Below the pieces are notes generated by a model. It searched no databases, had not been told where the DNA came from, and saw nothing but the letters and a program-made list of their open reading frames with translations. The position numbers and the translations under genes are program-made. Below, one piece after another: positions 10,764 through 23,510 of a stretch of DNA of 64,000 bases. The stretch comes from Chlorophyllum brunneum (taxonomy: Eukaryota > Basidiomycota > Agaricomycetes > Agaricales > Agaricaceae), in assembly GCA_963576785.1 (NCBI GenBank), contig OY756146.1, positions 496,001-560,000 of the forward strand. The letters run 5' to 3'. Every line of letters starts with the position of its first letter. The first letter of the stretch is position 1.

Positions 10764-13605
10764 TCAGTGTTCGAGTAGTGTAATTATTGGTTCTTAAGCC
10801 TGTATTCACTGAAGCAAGTTGGTAAATCAATCAGGTTATTTGGGTTTATATGCTCCGAGCTATTTGTATCACAAGTTCAAGTGCTGAACTAGGTGGTCAT
10901 ATACTTCTTCATCTTGCCAGCCACCTGTAACAAAGGAATTAGCAAAAAACCCATTCTTAAATTGTGGACATATTATATCACAGCAGTATTTTACAATTAT
11001 ACCCAGTTACAATACATACTAAAAATTCTCTAACATTTTCCTGTGCTACATTTTCTCTCCTGACAATCATTGTTTCCACAATTTTCTCAGCCCATACCTG
11101 GCCCTTGTGATGTAAAATCAAATTAGCCTCAATAAGAACATATAAAACACAGAACAAACCCTAAAAAGAAAAGCTGCATGTTGAGCTTGCCACACTGCAA
11201 GCAATGATTGCAGTGTGGCATTTGTGGATGTGTTTATAGCCTACATAGCAGCCAGAACAGTTCTAGTTTGTCTATTCCTGCCATGCTGCTGCATGTAAGC
11301 TTCCAAATGTGACCAGTCATCACTAGGGTTATCAACAAAATCACTGATTCCAGGCACAGTTACTTTTGGGTTTTTGTGTTGAAGTTTCAGTCATATTCTA
11401 TGAATAGGTTATGAAGTCATTATAATAATAATAGACTGAACCAAAACTTCCTATGAGTTGCTTTGGATACAATAAATGTCATAATAAGTTGATTATGACT
11501 AGTAATGACAATTTGTACTTAATAGATCATTTTATATAGTTCCAATGACTTGTATACATGTTCTATAGTACTCAGTAAGAGTTAGATAGAACATTCTATG
11601 TATTTCCAACACAACATGTGTCTATATGACTTAGTATGTAGTATGACTTGTCTATGCCCTCCTAGATGTATATAAACCTCATGAAGCACACATGTTCTGC
11701 ATCTTCTTCAATTGAACAACCCCTTCATCATTGCCTATCTCTTCCAGTACAACCCCAATCTTGATTTACTCAACTTCAAACTTGCTACCACTGAAACAGA
11801 CTATTTAATCAATAATATCTGTCTATCTGAATTACCCTTCTATAGGTATCAAATAGAAGTGTACTTCCTCAGTGAGTAGACTCTACATTCTCTCCCACTG
11901 TGTTTACTGCTGCTGCCCCAGCAACAACTTGTTACAGTTATTTCCTCAACATTTTGTATAAAGGTGAATAGCATGGAAAAACATGTCAGAATACCAGTTG
12001 AAGGAAGGGATTAAGTTGAAGAGAGCCTTATTGTTTTGGATAGTACAGGCCAACTTGATGAATTCAGGAAAGAATAGAGACATGGGTCTGACTCCAGTAG
12101 AAGGGGAGACAGTCCAAGACTCTAGTACAATGTAATGTAGCTTAGATACCAGATAATTCAGGCAGTGATGGAAGGACAGGAAGTTTGAGCTGGACAATGA
12201 CTGGGGATACAGGAAGAGTCAATGGATATTTGATGGTATCATTCCAGGTGGTCCAATGTTCTTCATCATCTAAGCTTTGCACCATAGCACTATTCCTTGA
12301 AAAATTTGATGATCTTCCATGCTTTCAATCAATGCACCTCCCCCACAGGCCTTTGCCATCCCCTTTCCTCTCCAGAATATGACAGTACCTCTGCCCTTGG
12401 CATTCCTTACAACAACAACAAGTTGCTCAGGTTCAGAGCAACCCTTGCATTTGGTGACATGGAGTTCAGCAATGTATCAGTCATCAAATCCAATATGACT
12501 ACCAAATGGGAATAAGTAGTGATTATAGAGTGCAGTTTGGTACTCATCAACAGGTTGTTCAGGCTTATCAAGCCAAAATGGATTTATGTGCTGGGAGTGA
12601 AATGGGAGTGGAGGTTGGTGTATGACAGGAGGTGACTCAGAGGGGGCTGAGGTCAAGACAGAGTGAAGATAATCATGGATGGATTTGAGGTCCATGTTGG
12701 ACGTTTGGTTGTGCAGATGAGGGGAAAGATGAGCATCTTATCTCTCTTCTCAAAGTTGAGGTTGGAGCTGAAACAGTGAAAACCGACGAAAACAAAATTG
12801 AGATTTCATATTGCAGACATGTTAGAGCAGATGTACTAAAGAAGCAGTGCATCATTCTTATCATTCTTCCCACTGTTCCACATTGCTCTGATAGCCACAA
12901 AGAAAATTTCTCCGTGACTGATTGATAATACCAGGCATTCCAAGTTTTACTCTTCCAGTATTCTCGCCACAAGATATTCAGAGCTCGGGAAGAACTCTTA
13001 TTCGGTGCGTATATCACCCTATATAATTTTTTGGCAACAATCACGCCCCCTCGTAAACTATTGACCACGACACTGGACCAGCTGTCACCGATACTTACAC
13101 ACATCGCATTACTCGGAGGGCGGTCCGTCTCCGTCTTTGAGTTTCAGCGTAACCCACCTGACTCCACCCAACCGTTCAACACCTATGATAGCTCAAGGGT
13201 CAACTCCCGGGTATGCGAAACGACATCTTCCAGCACCCACTCAAGAAATCCCTGATTGCCGTTTAGCAGTATGAGAGACTCCAGATGCCACGGACCACCC
13301 CGCCACCTCATCGGGAACAGATGTCCTATATCCGACTTCCGGTCCCTTGGACTATGGCGCGGATTTGGCCTCCTAGGCGCACTTACGACCCGAGTTTTCT
13401 GGCCCCGACTGCAGTGCAGAAATCTCGACTGTTGTGAATTATTTCTGGTATGGCCTAATAGAATATTCCGATCGGCGTCTCCAGTTCTTGACTCGAACAG
13501 TTTGAGATAAGCTCAACAACAGATTCTCAGCTGTATGTCTATTCAATGGCATATTGACATACAACCTCCCGAACCGTCTACCCCAAGGACGACTAGCACC
13601 TTCTC
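10764..13605. other. AT-rich relic island and flanks, no intact gene
   Basis: From about 10880 to 12720 composition drops sharply in GC and CpG becomes very rare, compared with the genes on both sides. A minus-strand frame from about 12695 to 11946 can be followed through several stop codons (pieces at 12477-12695 and 11946-12197), which suggests a decayed mobile-element or repeat-family protein that I cannot name. A strong hairpin lies at 11188-11220. The part from 12720 to 13605 returns to normal composition; a minus-strand frame at 12673-13104 has no recognised domain. Confidence 0.55.
11188..11220. repeat. Perfect 13-bp inverted repeat (hairpin)
   Basis: TGCCACACTGCAA at 11188-11200 is followed by the 7-nt loop GCAATGA and the exact reverse complement TTGCAGTGTGGCA at 11208-11220. 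It is GC-rich for this AT-rich island. It could be an internal palindrome of a mobile element or a chance survivor; no promoter or terminator role can be assigned. Confidence 0.7.
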
Positions 13606-14715
13606 TCAAGATCCGAGAGCCATGCTACGGCGCAAATCTCATCAACAGCTTGACTTGAATTCCAGCTTATGAAAGACTCACCGCTTCAATCCGGCGGCGT
13701 CGCCATTAAACAAGTCCTGGTCACCCGGGTTTGGGCCGGAATCGGCATATTGCCAGAAAGTCGTGAAGCTGCCGACGAACGTGTGAGTTCTCTGTCATCT
13801 TCCCCTCAAATACCAGGCACTCACGACCACCCAGCAGGAAGTGTTCCGATGCTCGAGGCGTAGCGAGCGATCCACAACGGGTTTGTGCTTCCGAAAGCAG
13901 CGCTGTTGCCGGTGCAAGTCGTCCACCAGTCTGTGGTGGTGTAAATGATTGGGAATCTGATGGTGATAATTGTCAAGTGAGCTTCACTACCTGTGTGAAA
14001 GTTCAAATTCTTACCGTCCAGTCTTGGACTCGTATGTGTTAGAGAAGTCTCGGATCCAGGAAACCATGGCAGATGCGCTCAGACCGTAGCATTCGGCACC
14101 GTTGGGGTTATCTGGAGACACCACTGAGCCTTTCGTTTAATCGGAAAGATTGATGGCTCACATTCGATATCGAGGACACCCGGAAGCGTGATGCCTATTC
14201 AGGATTTGTCAAACCCATCCTTCAAAAGTTAAATTATGTGATGGTAGCTCACCATCGGCACTCCATCCTCCTAGAAATCACCAAATGCACTTCAGCTTCC
14301 CTCATTTACCTAATATGAGAGCACACGACTTACCTCCGTGTGCAAGGAAGAAGTTTGCCTGAGTGGCTCCAGAGCTACTATCAGGATGCGCAAAGTGATA
14401 TGCTCCGCGAATAAAGCCAGCGTTCGTCGCTCCGGTATACTGACTACTGAATGTGCTGCTGATGAATGCTAGTAGAGATTATCCCGACACAGTTACTTCA
14501 CCCTTCCACAGCCAGTAGATGCCGTGAAACAGCTTACTGGTGCCCTCGGTTGCTTTAATGAACGCAAAAGTGAGACCGTTTGCCTTGACCGTGTTCCAAT
14601 TAACACTTGGTTGGAACCCGGAGACGTCAATACCCTGAGGCTGGGACTGCCTGCCTTCAAGAATTGGGCTTGCGATAGCAACCGCGGTCAAGCCAAGGAG
14701 AGAGAGGAGCTTCAT
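13606..14715 (-). CDS. Secreted GH25 lysozyme (N,O-diacetylmuramidase, Chalaropsis type)
   Basis: Hydrolyses the beta-1,4 bond between N-acetylmuramic acid and N-acetylglucosamine of bacterial peptidoglycan. Eight exons: 14538-14715, 14334-14468, 14253-14270 (18 nt), 14162-14194, 14015-14111, 13825-13956, 13682-13768 and 13606-13624, giving 232 residues. Signal peptide [15 protein letters not shown] followed by a short pro-region. GH25 motifs: GIDVSGFQ (first acidic residue), [27 protein letters not shown] (catalytic Asp-x-Glu), [10 protein letters not shown] and FWQYADSG near the C-terminus. The start is the second ATG of the open frame, because it begins the signal peptide. A TATAAATA lies about 50 bp upstream. 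Eight exons including an 18-nt one is unusually fragmented. A role in nutrition from, or defence against, bacteria is inferred. Confidence 0.93.
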
Positions 14716-14760
14716 TGTGTTTGTAAAGGGCACCAACGAGTACCGTTCGCATTTACTCCA

Positions 14761-14768
14761 TATTTATA
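14761..14768 (-). promoter_or_regulatory. TATA box of the GH25 lysozyme
   Basis: On the minus strand TATAAATA, about 46 bp before the start codon at 14715. Position and sequence fit a core promoter TATA element. Confidence 0.5.
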
Positions 14769-17001
14769 TGTTTCTATGCCAGCACTCTCATGAATTATTT
14801 GTCACTTGAGTCAGGCATATTTTTGACACCGATGTAGAGAACCGGCAGTTGCAATCTGTCCCAAGAGAATAGCCCACATGGAAAAAGGAAGAAAATCAGA
14901 GAGAAAGTTGTCCCGCTCCCACATGTTTACCAGACCTCCTTGGATTCCGCAGCGTCGCACACTGTACCAGCAACTTGCGAATAGCACATCATCTGATCTT
15001 GAGCCATTCAAAGAATACCTCTAAATCCCACCACGAATTTAGTATCCCGCTTCGTATCTCCCGCCTATAAAGCAGTTCACTCTAAACCTGTTGCCCTCGT
15101 ATGCCACTGAATTGGTCATCCGCTTCCAGTCTAATGAGCTGGCACCAGTTACTTCGATCCATGTGGATCCCCATCATACCTTGAGAATTACGGTACTTTT
15201 TGGGACAACCTCGAGGATCGATAAGGCTGGTCTAGACAGAGCATTCACCTGGGTTGCAACCGAGGCGGTCAGCAGAGAGAAGGAGACAACGAAAAAGAAG
15301 CCTGCTTTAGGCAGCGTGGGTGTATCGACATTTTCAAGGCCGGGTAATCAAGGACAGGTGACCTTCACTCCCTGGATCGTCGAACCCTTTGGCTCTGACG
15401 CGACATGGCTTCTGTGGTTCCGCCCCACCGCGTGTGGGCAAAAACACCAAATTTGAACAGAATCAAATGTAGGTCCGTGTGGTTTTGTCCGGATTATAAG
15501 ATGACAAGGATACAGATCTATGTCACATTATCAGTCTGGAAGCCAGGATCAATGACTCAAGAAATCATATGTTACTAGCCTCCCTCCACCATCGAGGCAG
15601 AAACGACCTAGAAATGTCCCCAGCTACAGCGGATGCGTCGCTACACAAATCGAGTTGCTAGCTACAAGTAGCCAGCAGCCGTGTGATATATGCGAAGGTT
15701 TCCTTCAAGCCTTAACGCTCTGCAGGATAGTCATCAGTTGCAGGTTGCAGAAGTAACAGAACCTTGTCATGGACGTGATCAGTTTCCCAGGGCCATAAGC
15801 ACGATACACATGTCACCGAGCATCTCTGGACAGGGGAGGAGCTCGAATCTCCATTATTACCACCACCCTCAGACCTTGATATCAGCTCCAGAGGCGTGTT
15901 CCCAGAGCTGAAGTTGAACACCAAGCCCGGCAATGCGACCATACAGTCTTTCAATTCGAGGTTTGTTATGTTAAGGGTACATGAGAGTGTTGTGACTTCG
16001 TGGCTCAGTCGTCTCAACTACCATCGCGTAGCGTCCGAGAGGATGTTTTTATTGGACTGGATGATTCATGCTGCCGTGCCGCACATCCACAGGCCTATAT
16101 ATCTCGAGCGTTGCCACCTCTCACTCCATGTCTTATCTAAACATAGCGATGAGCAGGTTCCATGATCCAACTTCACCTCAACCCACTTCTTGGGTGATAC
16201 GGCTTCTTCCCGGCAAGTCTCTTCTACGTCTTCCGGAATGCCCTTCACATTCAACGGTTTTGATCGAGGACGTCATGTACCATCGTTGCAATTTTTAGTT
16301 TTATGAGCATCTCGGCGAGTCTTGGACCTCGTGTCCGTTCCTGCGGCATCAAATCATCACTCAATACTCCAAAAATGTCAACGTCGAGACTGAATTCGCC
16401 TCCTGCTGCAAACTAACTTGCACTGACGTCTCCGGTAGATCGATTTCCCATCTTTGGTTGATTACCCCAGATGAAGCAGGCAAATAATTATAGATCAATG
16501 TTCGAATCGAGTAGCTCTTTCAGGTGATATGACCCACCATCTCTGTTGGTGTACATCATTCAATAATGATCAACGCCAACAGCGGCAATGTCACGGATGT
16601 CCTTTGAACGCCCCCCCCCCCTTCCTGAACCGCGCGAAGCAGGAGTCTGTAGGCGGTATTCTTATTTCGGGCACCCACAAAGGGGCATTCCAAAAATATA
16701 TTCCTTCCGCCCACCCTTACAACGATTCAAAATATTAGCATAGTTGTTTGGATATTTCAGATCGGATTAGGGTCAAGTTAACTATAGGCACTACTTGATG
16801 TTTCGACAACCCGGTCAATCTCCACAATAATATCCGACTCGTCCGAGTGCAGCGTATAACACACTGGACCAGCTCCGGCTGCTCCTAAGCGATGTGTTCC
16901 GGTATGATTGTTCACGTATATGTCCTGGCCTGTCCAGGATCTTCCACGTCGCTCCACTTACGCCCACAACCATGGTTTCTGCCCTACACACGCGAGATTT
17001 T
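14769..17001. other. Region without a recognisable gene
   Basis: About 2.2 kb of normal composition with scattered open frames on both strands (for example 15091-15456 plus and 15712-16017 minus), none with a recognised domain. A run of C residues lies near 16609-16620. Copy C of the membrane family begins at 17002. Confidence 0.45.
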
Positions 17002-18091
17002 ATGAAAGAAGCTGAGCTTCCCAACCCAGACGTCTACCTCAATCGTCTATCCCCTAGAGACGCCAGAGATTTTGAGACTAGTCAATGTGTCACAATCATC
17101 ATTTCGGGGGTAGGGACTCTCCCTGTATCCGCGTATATCGAGTACACACTAAAGTTTCTTTCTGTGTGCATAGGCGACGATACGGGATATTCTAGCTTGT
17201 ATCCCAGGTGACCTTCGAGTCCTGTCACGCAGCCGCTTTCGATCGACTACTATCTGCTTCTTCCTCTCCAGGTAAGATTGTTGGGACCAATTCTCTGCGA
17301 TGGGCTGACACTTGTATTACTTGTATTAGGCCATTTGCTGTTGCCTATGTTCTTGGCACAGTCATTTGGAGCAGTACGTTTTGTATTTTCATTTGTCTCC
17401 CGGGAATGCCAACGAAACGCTACTGTCTTCTAGCTATACCCGTCAATGACCCAAATGCTCCCATATATTTCAGCAATACTCTGTCTGCCGTCGGTTGGAT
17501 CACACCTATTCCTACGGAGACTTCATGCGATCTATGCTGACAACCGAGGTGTCCGGTGGTTTTTCTCCGCACTCTGGTTCACATGTACCGTATCTGACCT
17601 CTCCATACCTCTGGGGTTGGTAAGTCGCTTATACCTGGAACTCACTATGTGATTGATAGTCATCGTTCCACTGTGGCTCTCAGTCTCGCTGGTGGTATCC
17701 TTTTTGACACCTCTGTTTTTGTCGCGATCTCATACAAGGTCGCCGCCACACATACACTGACTGATGAACGAGTTAATTGGAGTACTCTTGTGTCTGGAAA
17801 GGCGCTTCCGCGTCTCTCTAGGGCCGTTTGGCAAGGCGGTCAACAATACTATCTGTACGTGACAATTTGGACTTGGTCCTTGGGTCTTTCTGATACACAT
17901 GTGTCGAAAAAGAATCAATGTTGGAATACTGGCACTTGATACAACTGTTCTGGTTATTCCATCTGTCAGCCAGCCAGGGCATATTTTTGATACCTACAGT
18001 TCCACTCATGGCTTCTATGGCGCGTAGAGTTTTCCGTAACCTCAAATCATATTCTCCAACTGCCGATGTAACAAACCAGGCACTGGAGTAA
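17002..18091 (+). pseudogene. Polytopic membrane protein, family copy C (frameshifted)
   Basis: Paralogue of copies A, B and D with the same exon map. Exon 1 is 17002-17109 (starts MKEAELPNPDVYLN), exon 2 17174-17271, exon 3 17330-17373 (lengths 108, 98, 44 as in A and B), exon 4 from about 17432, and exon 5 after the AAAAAG acceptor near 17910. Exon 4 carries a one-base deletion near 17472 (before SAILCLPSVG), an in-frame 6-bp loss in the SSY motif, and another one-base deletion near 17625 (between GLV and IPGTHY). Exon 5 has a further deletion near 17970. At least three frameshifts make it a pseudogene, although the SGKALPRLSRA and MASMA regions remain readable. Confidence 0.8.
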
Positions 18092-19416
18092 TTTTTAAAG
18101 TTCTTTAGATTAGGGAAATATCAACAAGGTACAGCACCTTACACGAAAAGTGTGTATGGTCTAACATCGGAAGTACAGGAGTGTCGAATATTCGCAGAGG
18201 CACATGAAGATCGTTCGACGCGTCTGATCTTGACACCAGACCACCATTGATCGAAGCACGCCACAACATACCCACTCTCATACCCCTCATGCGAGACGAT
18301 CATGACAAGACCAAAACTGTAATAGTAAAACCCACCACACTGGTTCAAAATGTCCGCCTTGTATTTGACAGAAAGAACCGTATCCTCGACTAATGATTGC
18401 GGGGACCGATCAGAAACTGCCTGCTGGAGATCACCCAGAGGCAAGTGCGAATTGCAACAGAGGACTGGAGGTGGCAACGTTGAGCTGGCCAGGGTCAGAA
18501 CGCACACATGACCCACGAACAGCGCTATTTTTCGACGAGGTATTCAACCTTTTCCCGTGCAATTTCATCTTGTTGCTGTCAAAATTACTCTCATTGACAG
18601 GTTTATAATGTCTCTGTCAGTTCTACTGGTCCATGTACACTGTACGGCCTCCAAGAACCAAAATTTGTCTCTCATAGCGGACTCCGCCTCACATACAAAC
18701 TCGAATGTACTAAATCAAGTTTATGCCCATGTCACTGCGTTCTGAAGTTCAGTCTCCTTCTTTTCAGGTCACGATTTGGCGTGCCAGCATATATGGTTCA
18801 ACATTCAATTCAAAAATAAGTAGCTTTTTATCAGATTTGATCGTTGCAAGCGATGGACATCCCCCCAGCCGCCAACCCAAACTTAACTAGCCCAGGGCCA
18901 CTACTCACGCACAAGCAACGAAATTCCCTTCGTCTCGCTCAACTCAGCGTTGCACTCGAGGAAGTGAGAGTATGTATCAGGTTGTCTGGAGGGTGCGTTA
19001 GCGCACCAGACCACGGAGTGATGAGCCGCCAGGCGGGCGGGTACTCGCTCGTAGATTTGAGTCTCATTTAGGTATGTGTGCAGAACCATGTATACTATTG
19101 AGACGATGTGTAATTATCAGCACTGTGCTGTGCTAACTAGGTATGATGTACGCCGAGTACAATACTAAGGGTGTGACGGGTGGAACGAATGGCAAGCTCG
19201 CATGGTGCAACATCGCTCATCGCTCTCATCCTGTAGTCAGAGGTGTCGAGAGGGAAGCGGTCGGGCAGCTCCGCGCACTAGACGCTGGGTCCCGGCAACT
19301 TCCGCTATAAGGCACCCTTGCTCGAACCTGCACCACAGTATAGCTGGGCACATATATAATCCAGAACCAGCTCCCACGCGTATGACACAGAGGTAGCAGG
19401 TTGAACACCCACCTCC
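18092..19416. other. Spacer between copies C and D, with a dispersed repeat
   Basis: The segment 18600-18738 is similar to the reverse complement of 26679-26815, so it is a dispersed relic. A minus-strand frame at 18139-18516 and a plus-strand frame at 18853-19071 are open but have no recognised domain. The end of the spacer holds the copy D promoter (TATATAAT at 19353-19360) and the conserved leader TTGAACACCCACCTCC. Confidence 0.5.
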
Positions 19417-20502
19417 ATGAGTCTTCCTAACCCAGATGTCTATCTCAACCATCTGTCATCTCTGGAAGCCAGAGATTTTGAGATCAGCCGGTGTACCACG
19501 ATTATCGTTTTGGGGGTAAGCACCCTTTTCATATCTTGCCTGTAAAGTGTATAACCCCCATACGAAAAAAAGGCAACAATATGGGACATTTTAGCTTATG
19601 TCCCAGATGACCTTCAAATACTGTCACGCAGCCGTCTTGAACCAACTATTATCTGCTTCTTCCTTTCCAGGTAAGATAATTGAGAGACAATCTTTTCCAG
19701 GAACTAACATTCCGCACTAGGCTATTCGCTGCTGCATATGTCCTCACCACTGTCATTCAGATGAGTATGTTTTGCGCTCCGGCTCTCATTCGTTTTCCAG
19801 AAATGACCAACAAATCACTGTTGTTTTCTAGCTACAGCCGTCAATAACCCAAGTGTGGGCACTTACGTTGTGGGCGCACTCTGTGTGCTGGCAATGGGCT
19901 GCTCATCATACTTATTCCTTCGAAGAGTTCATGCGGTTTATGCTGACAGTCGAGGGGTCCAGTGGTTTTTTTCCGCGCTCTGGTTCGCATGTACAATGTC
20001 TGAGCTTGCCATACCTCTGGGGTTGGTACCAGGCTTCGTACCTGGGACTCACTATTATCTGAACATCAGGGACCGTCCTATTGTGGCTCTTGGTGTCGTC
20101 AGTGGTATCTTTCTCGACACCTCTGTTTTCCTAGCGATTTCATATAAGATCGCCTCGACCTCTGCACTGGTGGATGAACAGATCAGCTGGAGCACTATCG
20201 TATCTGGAAAGGCACTTCCGCGCCTCTCTCGGGCAATTTTGCAGGGTGGCCAACAATACTACCTGTGAGTGACAATTCAGATTTGGACCTTGGCCGTTAT
20301 AACACTCTCATATTGGAATAGAATCAATGTTGTTGTGTTATTAGCTGCTACGGTCATTCTGCTACTTCCCTCTGTCCACCAGCTAATCAAGGACGTATTT
20401 GTGATACCTTTAATTCCACTCATGGCTTCTATGGCCAGTCGAGTTTTCCGTAACCTCAAACTATTTAGTCCTACTTCTCGTGTTACCTTTGATGTAGTTT
20501 AG
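19417..20502 (+). CDS. Polytopic membrane protein, family copy D (intact)
   Basis: 284-residue paralogue with exons 19417-19515, 19573-19670, 19721-19764, 19832-20264 and 20322-20502; frame is kept throughout. It starts MSLPNPDVYLNHL, three codons shorter than A-C because the acidic pre-segment is absent. It keeps WDILAYVPDDL, SSYLFLRRVHAVYADSR, GFVPGTHYY, SGKALPRLSRAIL and the final helix ending MASMASRVFRNLKLF. The TATATAAT at 19353-19360 and the conserved leader directly before the ATG suggest an active promoter. It is the closest relative of the inverted fragment F at 26.1-26.5 kb. Function unknown; probably a membrane protein with about seven helices. Confidence 0.8.
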
Positions 20503-23500
20503 ATTATTTACAATATGATAAGGGGTATTATCATCAGGCTACAGTTGGGATGAAGACGGCAAGTGACCATAAACCGCCCTTCCTCACGTTCAGCATGAAC
20601 AGACACTCTCACAACCCCCAATCAAACCCAGGCTGCCCCCCAAAACCACCGTACTTGTCCAGATCATTATCGACGCACGCCTTTGCATCCATCCGTTTGC
20701 GATAAACTCTACCACACCCCGACTAACAATCGCGCCGACTGCCAGGAGTAACCAAGGGGCAAGAACTCGGTGAAAACAGAAAGATGCCACCAGGGAACAG
20801 GAACTAGCCGCGAAAGAGGAACTGAAGATGGGCGACGTTGAATGGGATAATTCGCGGGTACAGCGTGCGGAAGTAGAGATGTTGATCAGAAATGCTTATG
20901 TGGGCAATGACGATTCACGAACGGCATGGGTCTAAGGTTGGTGTGTCCGATTCTTGTCCGTGCAGTGGGTGTTTTTTGCCTGATTATTAAACCCTCTTCG
21001 GTTTACAATGTCCTTGCAATCTATCACTCCAGTAGGGCCTTCAAGTGGAAAAATGTGCTATAATGAACTTCGTTGGTTTCTGCAAACTCTGAACATAGTA
21101 AGCATCCTACGATCACACTGGTGCTCCTTCCCAATACTCGGCAGCTAACGACAGTGGATGTATCCTGTTTGGAAGATAAGTCATCCGAACCTTACAACAG
21201 ATGGTTATCTCCAGACAAACAATGCTCATAGTCCCATAGGGGCCATAGAAATAGAATGGGAAGGATTCGATGGCCGGGACTCAGTTTATGTTGTATGTCT
21301 CGGTGTGTAATATCACCTAGTCTATCCGTTACTTGGTGGAAATAAAAACCAATGAGTCTCTTGCAACCCTCTAGCCCGCCAGTGTTTTAAGCACTCGATC
21401 TGACTACCTCCGCATACAGAATTCTCGCTTTTGCATTGTCGTACTCGGGTATTCACCTTCCGTGATTTCATTAGTATCTTCGTCTGCATCCCAGATGACG
21501 CTCGAATCATATGGCAGGGCCCTTTCCATTTACCGCGTTCCGTTTTATGCCTTCAGGATCCCCCAACAATATCCCCCTGCCTGAATCGATGCCCAAACTG
21601 GTTCTTCGCCAAGGCATCTTTTGCGTCCTTGACAAAGACTATGGGCCCTATGCTTCAGGATGTCCGCTGCGAAAGTCACTCCTCATATGAGCCTGTCTCC
21701 ACCAATATTCACTTCCCCCGCCTTCCGCGTGTCGTTGATTGCCCACCTAATCTTTCAATGTGCAAGTCTGTGGGATACTTCGGCGCACATCTTAGACGAT
21801 ACACCAATGATTGAAGCGGATCATTTTGGACCCACTACGATCGCCCAGAATGAATGTGCTGCAAGCCGCCTTTGCTCAGTGCACTCCTATGGTATAGTCC
21901 CGGTTTACCTTCTTTTCAAGCTCTTAACCTGTTTGCACCAGAATTATGGCTCCACAATCAACAACTTGTCTGGTATGACGTCGTCGACTGAGAGCGGTGA
22001 GACCAACGACACCCCTGGCTGCATCGCTTGCAGGCTGCAAACTCCTGATATCCGTTCAGTGCCATTAATAAGGACAAGTGAATATGTGCGTGGGTCTATG
22101 CTAGTCTGTGCTCATTGTTAACTGAGCTAAGTGTCCATGGACTGAACCTCATCGTCCCAGAACACACAAAGGAGCCTATGGAGTGAACTTGAGAGCACGG
22201 AGAAATTCGGGGGTGGATGATCAGGTCAGCATGTGAGTAAACCTGTTAGCTATCCGAATAAAAGCTTTGTATGACACCTCCTTGGTGGATGTAGTGGCCA
22301 CGGGACTGAGATCCTCTAGCATTGCAGGTGCGTTGCTTTCGTTTGATTTATTTGGAAATCCAACCCATTTCGAGTCTTTGCAATTCCTCCTCAAAGGACT
22401 TCTGTATTTCAGTTATGACTTCGTCAGGAACTGGGAGGAGCATTGTCGGGCATCGACTACGATACTCATGAGGTGAGGGTCATTCCGAGCGGGACTTTGG
22501 TGGGTTGTTCACCTGAGGTGGAAAGCAGAGGGCGGGTTTTCGCAACTTGTTAGCTTTAAAATTAGAACATCATCATGAGGTTTTTGTGCGTGATCATCCT
22601 CACTCCTCGGATCGTCCTTTGGATGCTATCACAAGAGATGCATGCTGATATCTTCCAGCTGCAAACCCGAACTCGAGCACCCTCGCAGTTGCCAGCACGT
22701 TCCTCAATGCTTTATGATCGGAGGCGTAAATCTCACGTCGGAGCATTCTTGCAGTCAATCCTGAAGATAACCCTCCTCCTGCGTATCATTACAACCGGAT
22801 GCTCGTCTTTTCGCCACCTATGAGGCCATCACATAAACCCCGACCACAACAGGACATTCCCATGAATCAACTTATTATGCTCGTGACGTCATGACTCTGG
22901 TAAGAGGTGATCGAATTCAGCGCTGTCTGTGACTATTTATCTTTCTTGCCATTTTTCCACTCCGAGTACCATCGACCGTTCTGAACAATTTAGACCCAGC
23001 GGCATTCCACTGCTACCCACAAAGAGATCCCTGTGCTATTTTTATTAACATCACCCATGCGATAATATAGGTGTTAGAGTAGGCAGTACCACGGATTGTT
23101 GGAGCGAAGGTGATCATAGGGAGGATAAGTGACAGTTGATCATGGCACACTGCTTGATGGCTACTTCTGGAACTCGATTATAATCACCACCTCACTCCAC
23201 CTCATCTCATGCGTGAACTGAATATCACATCCAAAATGGCGTGAAGGAAAATATTCTTCTGATTCCAGGTGAGTTCATTTCAAGGCCATACCAATCCTTT
23301 CATTTCGTTGAGGCCCGCTGTACACTATATCAGCGCACGACACAACTTCGCTACTATCTGATTTATTTTTATACATCAACCGCCCAGCGAACTCAGCGTG
23401 CATTGCGCACCCATCAGAATATTAATCTCCCAGTGACTGTTGATAATGATCAATCGAGGTAAACTCACTATTTTTGATTCCCTCACCACAGGCTGTGGTT

Positions 23501-23510
23501 GTGTACATAT
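20503..23510. other. Region without a recognisable gene
   Basis: About 3 kb of normal composition with many short open frames on both strands and no recognised domain, conserved exon series or repeat boundary. A hydrophobic minus-strand frame at 20590-20790 has no family signature. The last part precedes copy E and has a TATA-like ACATATATGG around 23504-23513 that overlaps the alternative start of copy E. Confidence 0.45.

Noticed and set aside
8934..14715. Idea of a carotenoid or secondary-metabolite gene cluster around the oxygenase
   Set aside because: Neighbours are SmD1, a transposon relic and a lysozyme; no synthase, desaturase or opsin gene is present.
18139..18516. 125-codon minus-strand frame that could be a small secreted protein
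   Set aside because: No convincing signal peptide cleavage, no homologue recognised, and no similar frame near the other family copies.
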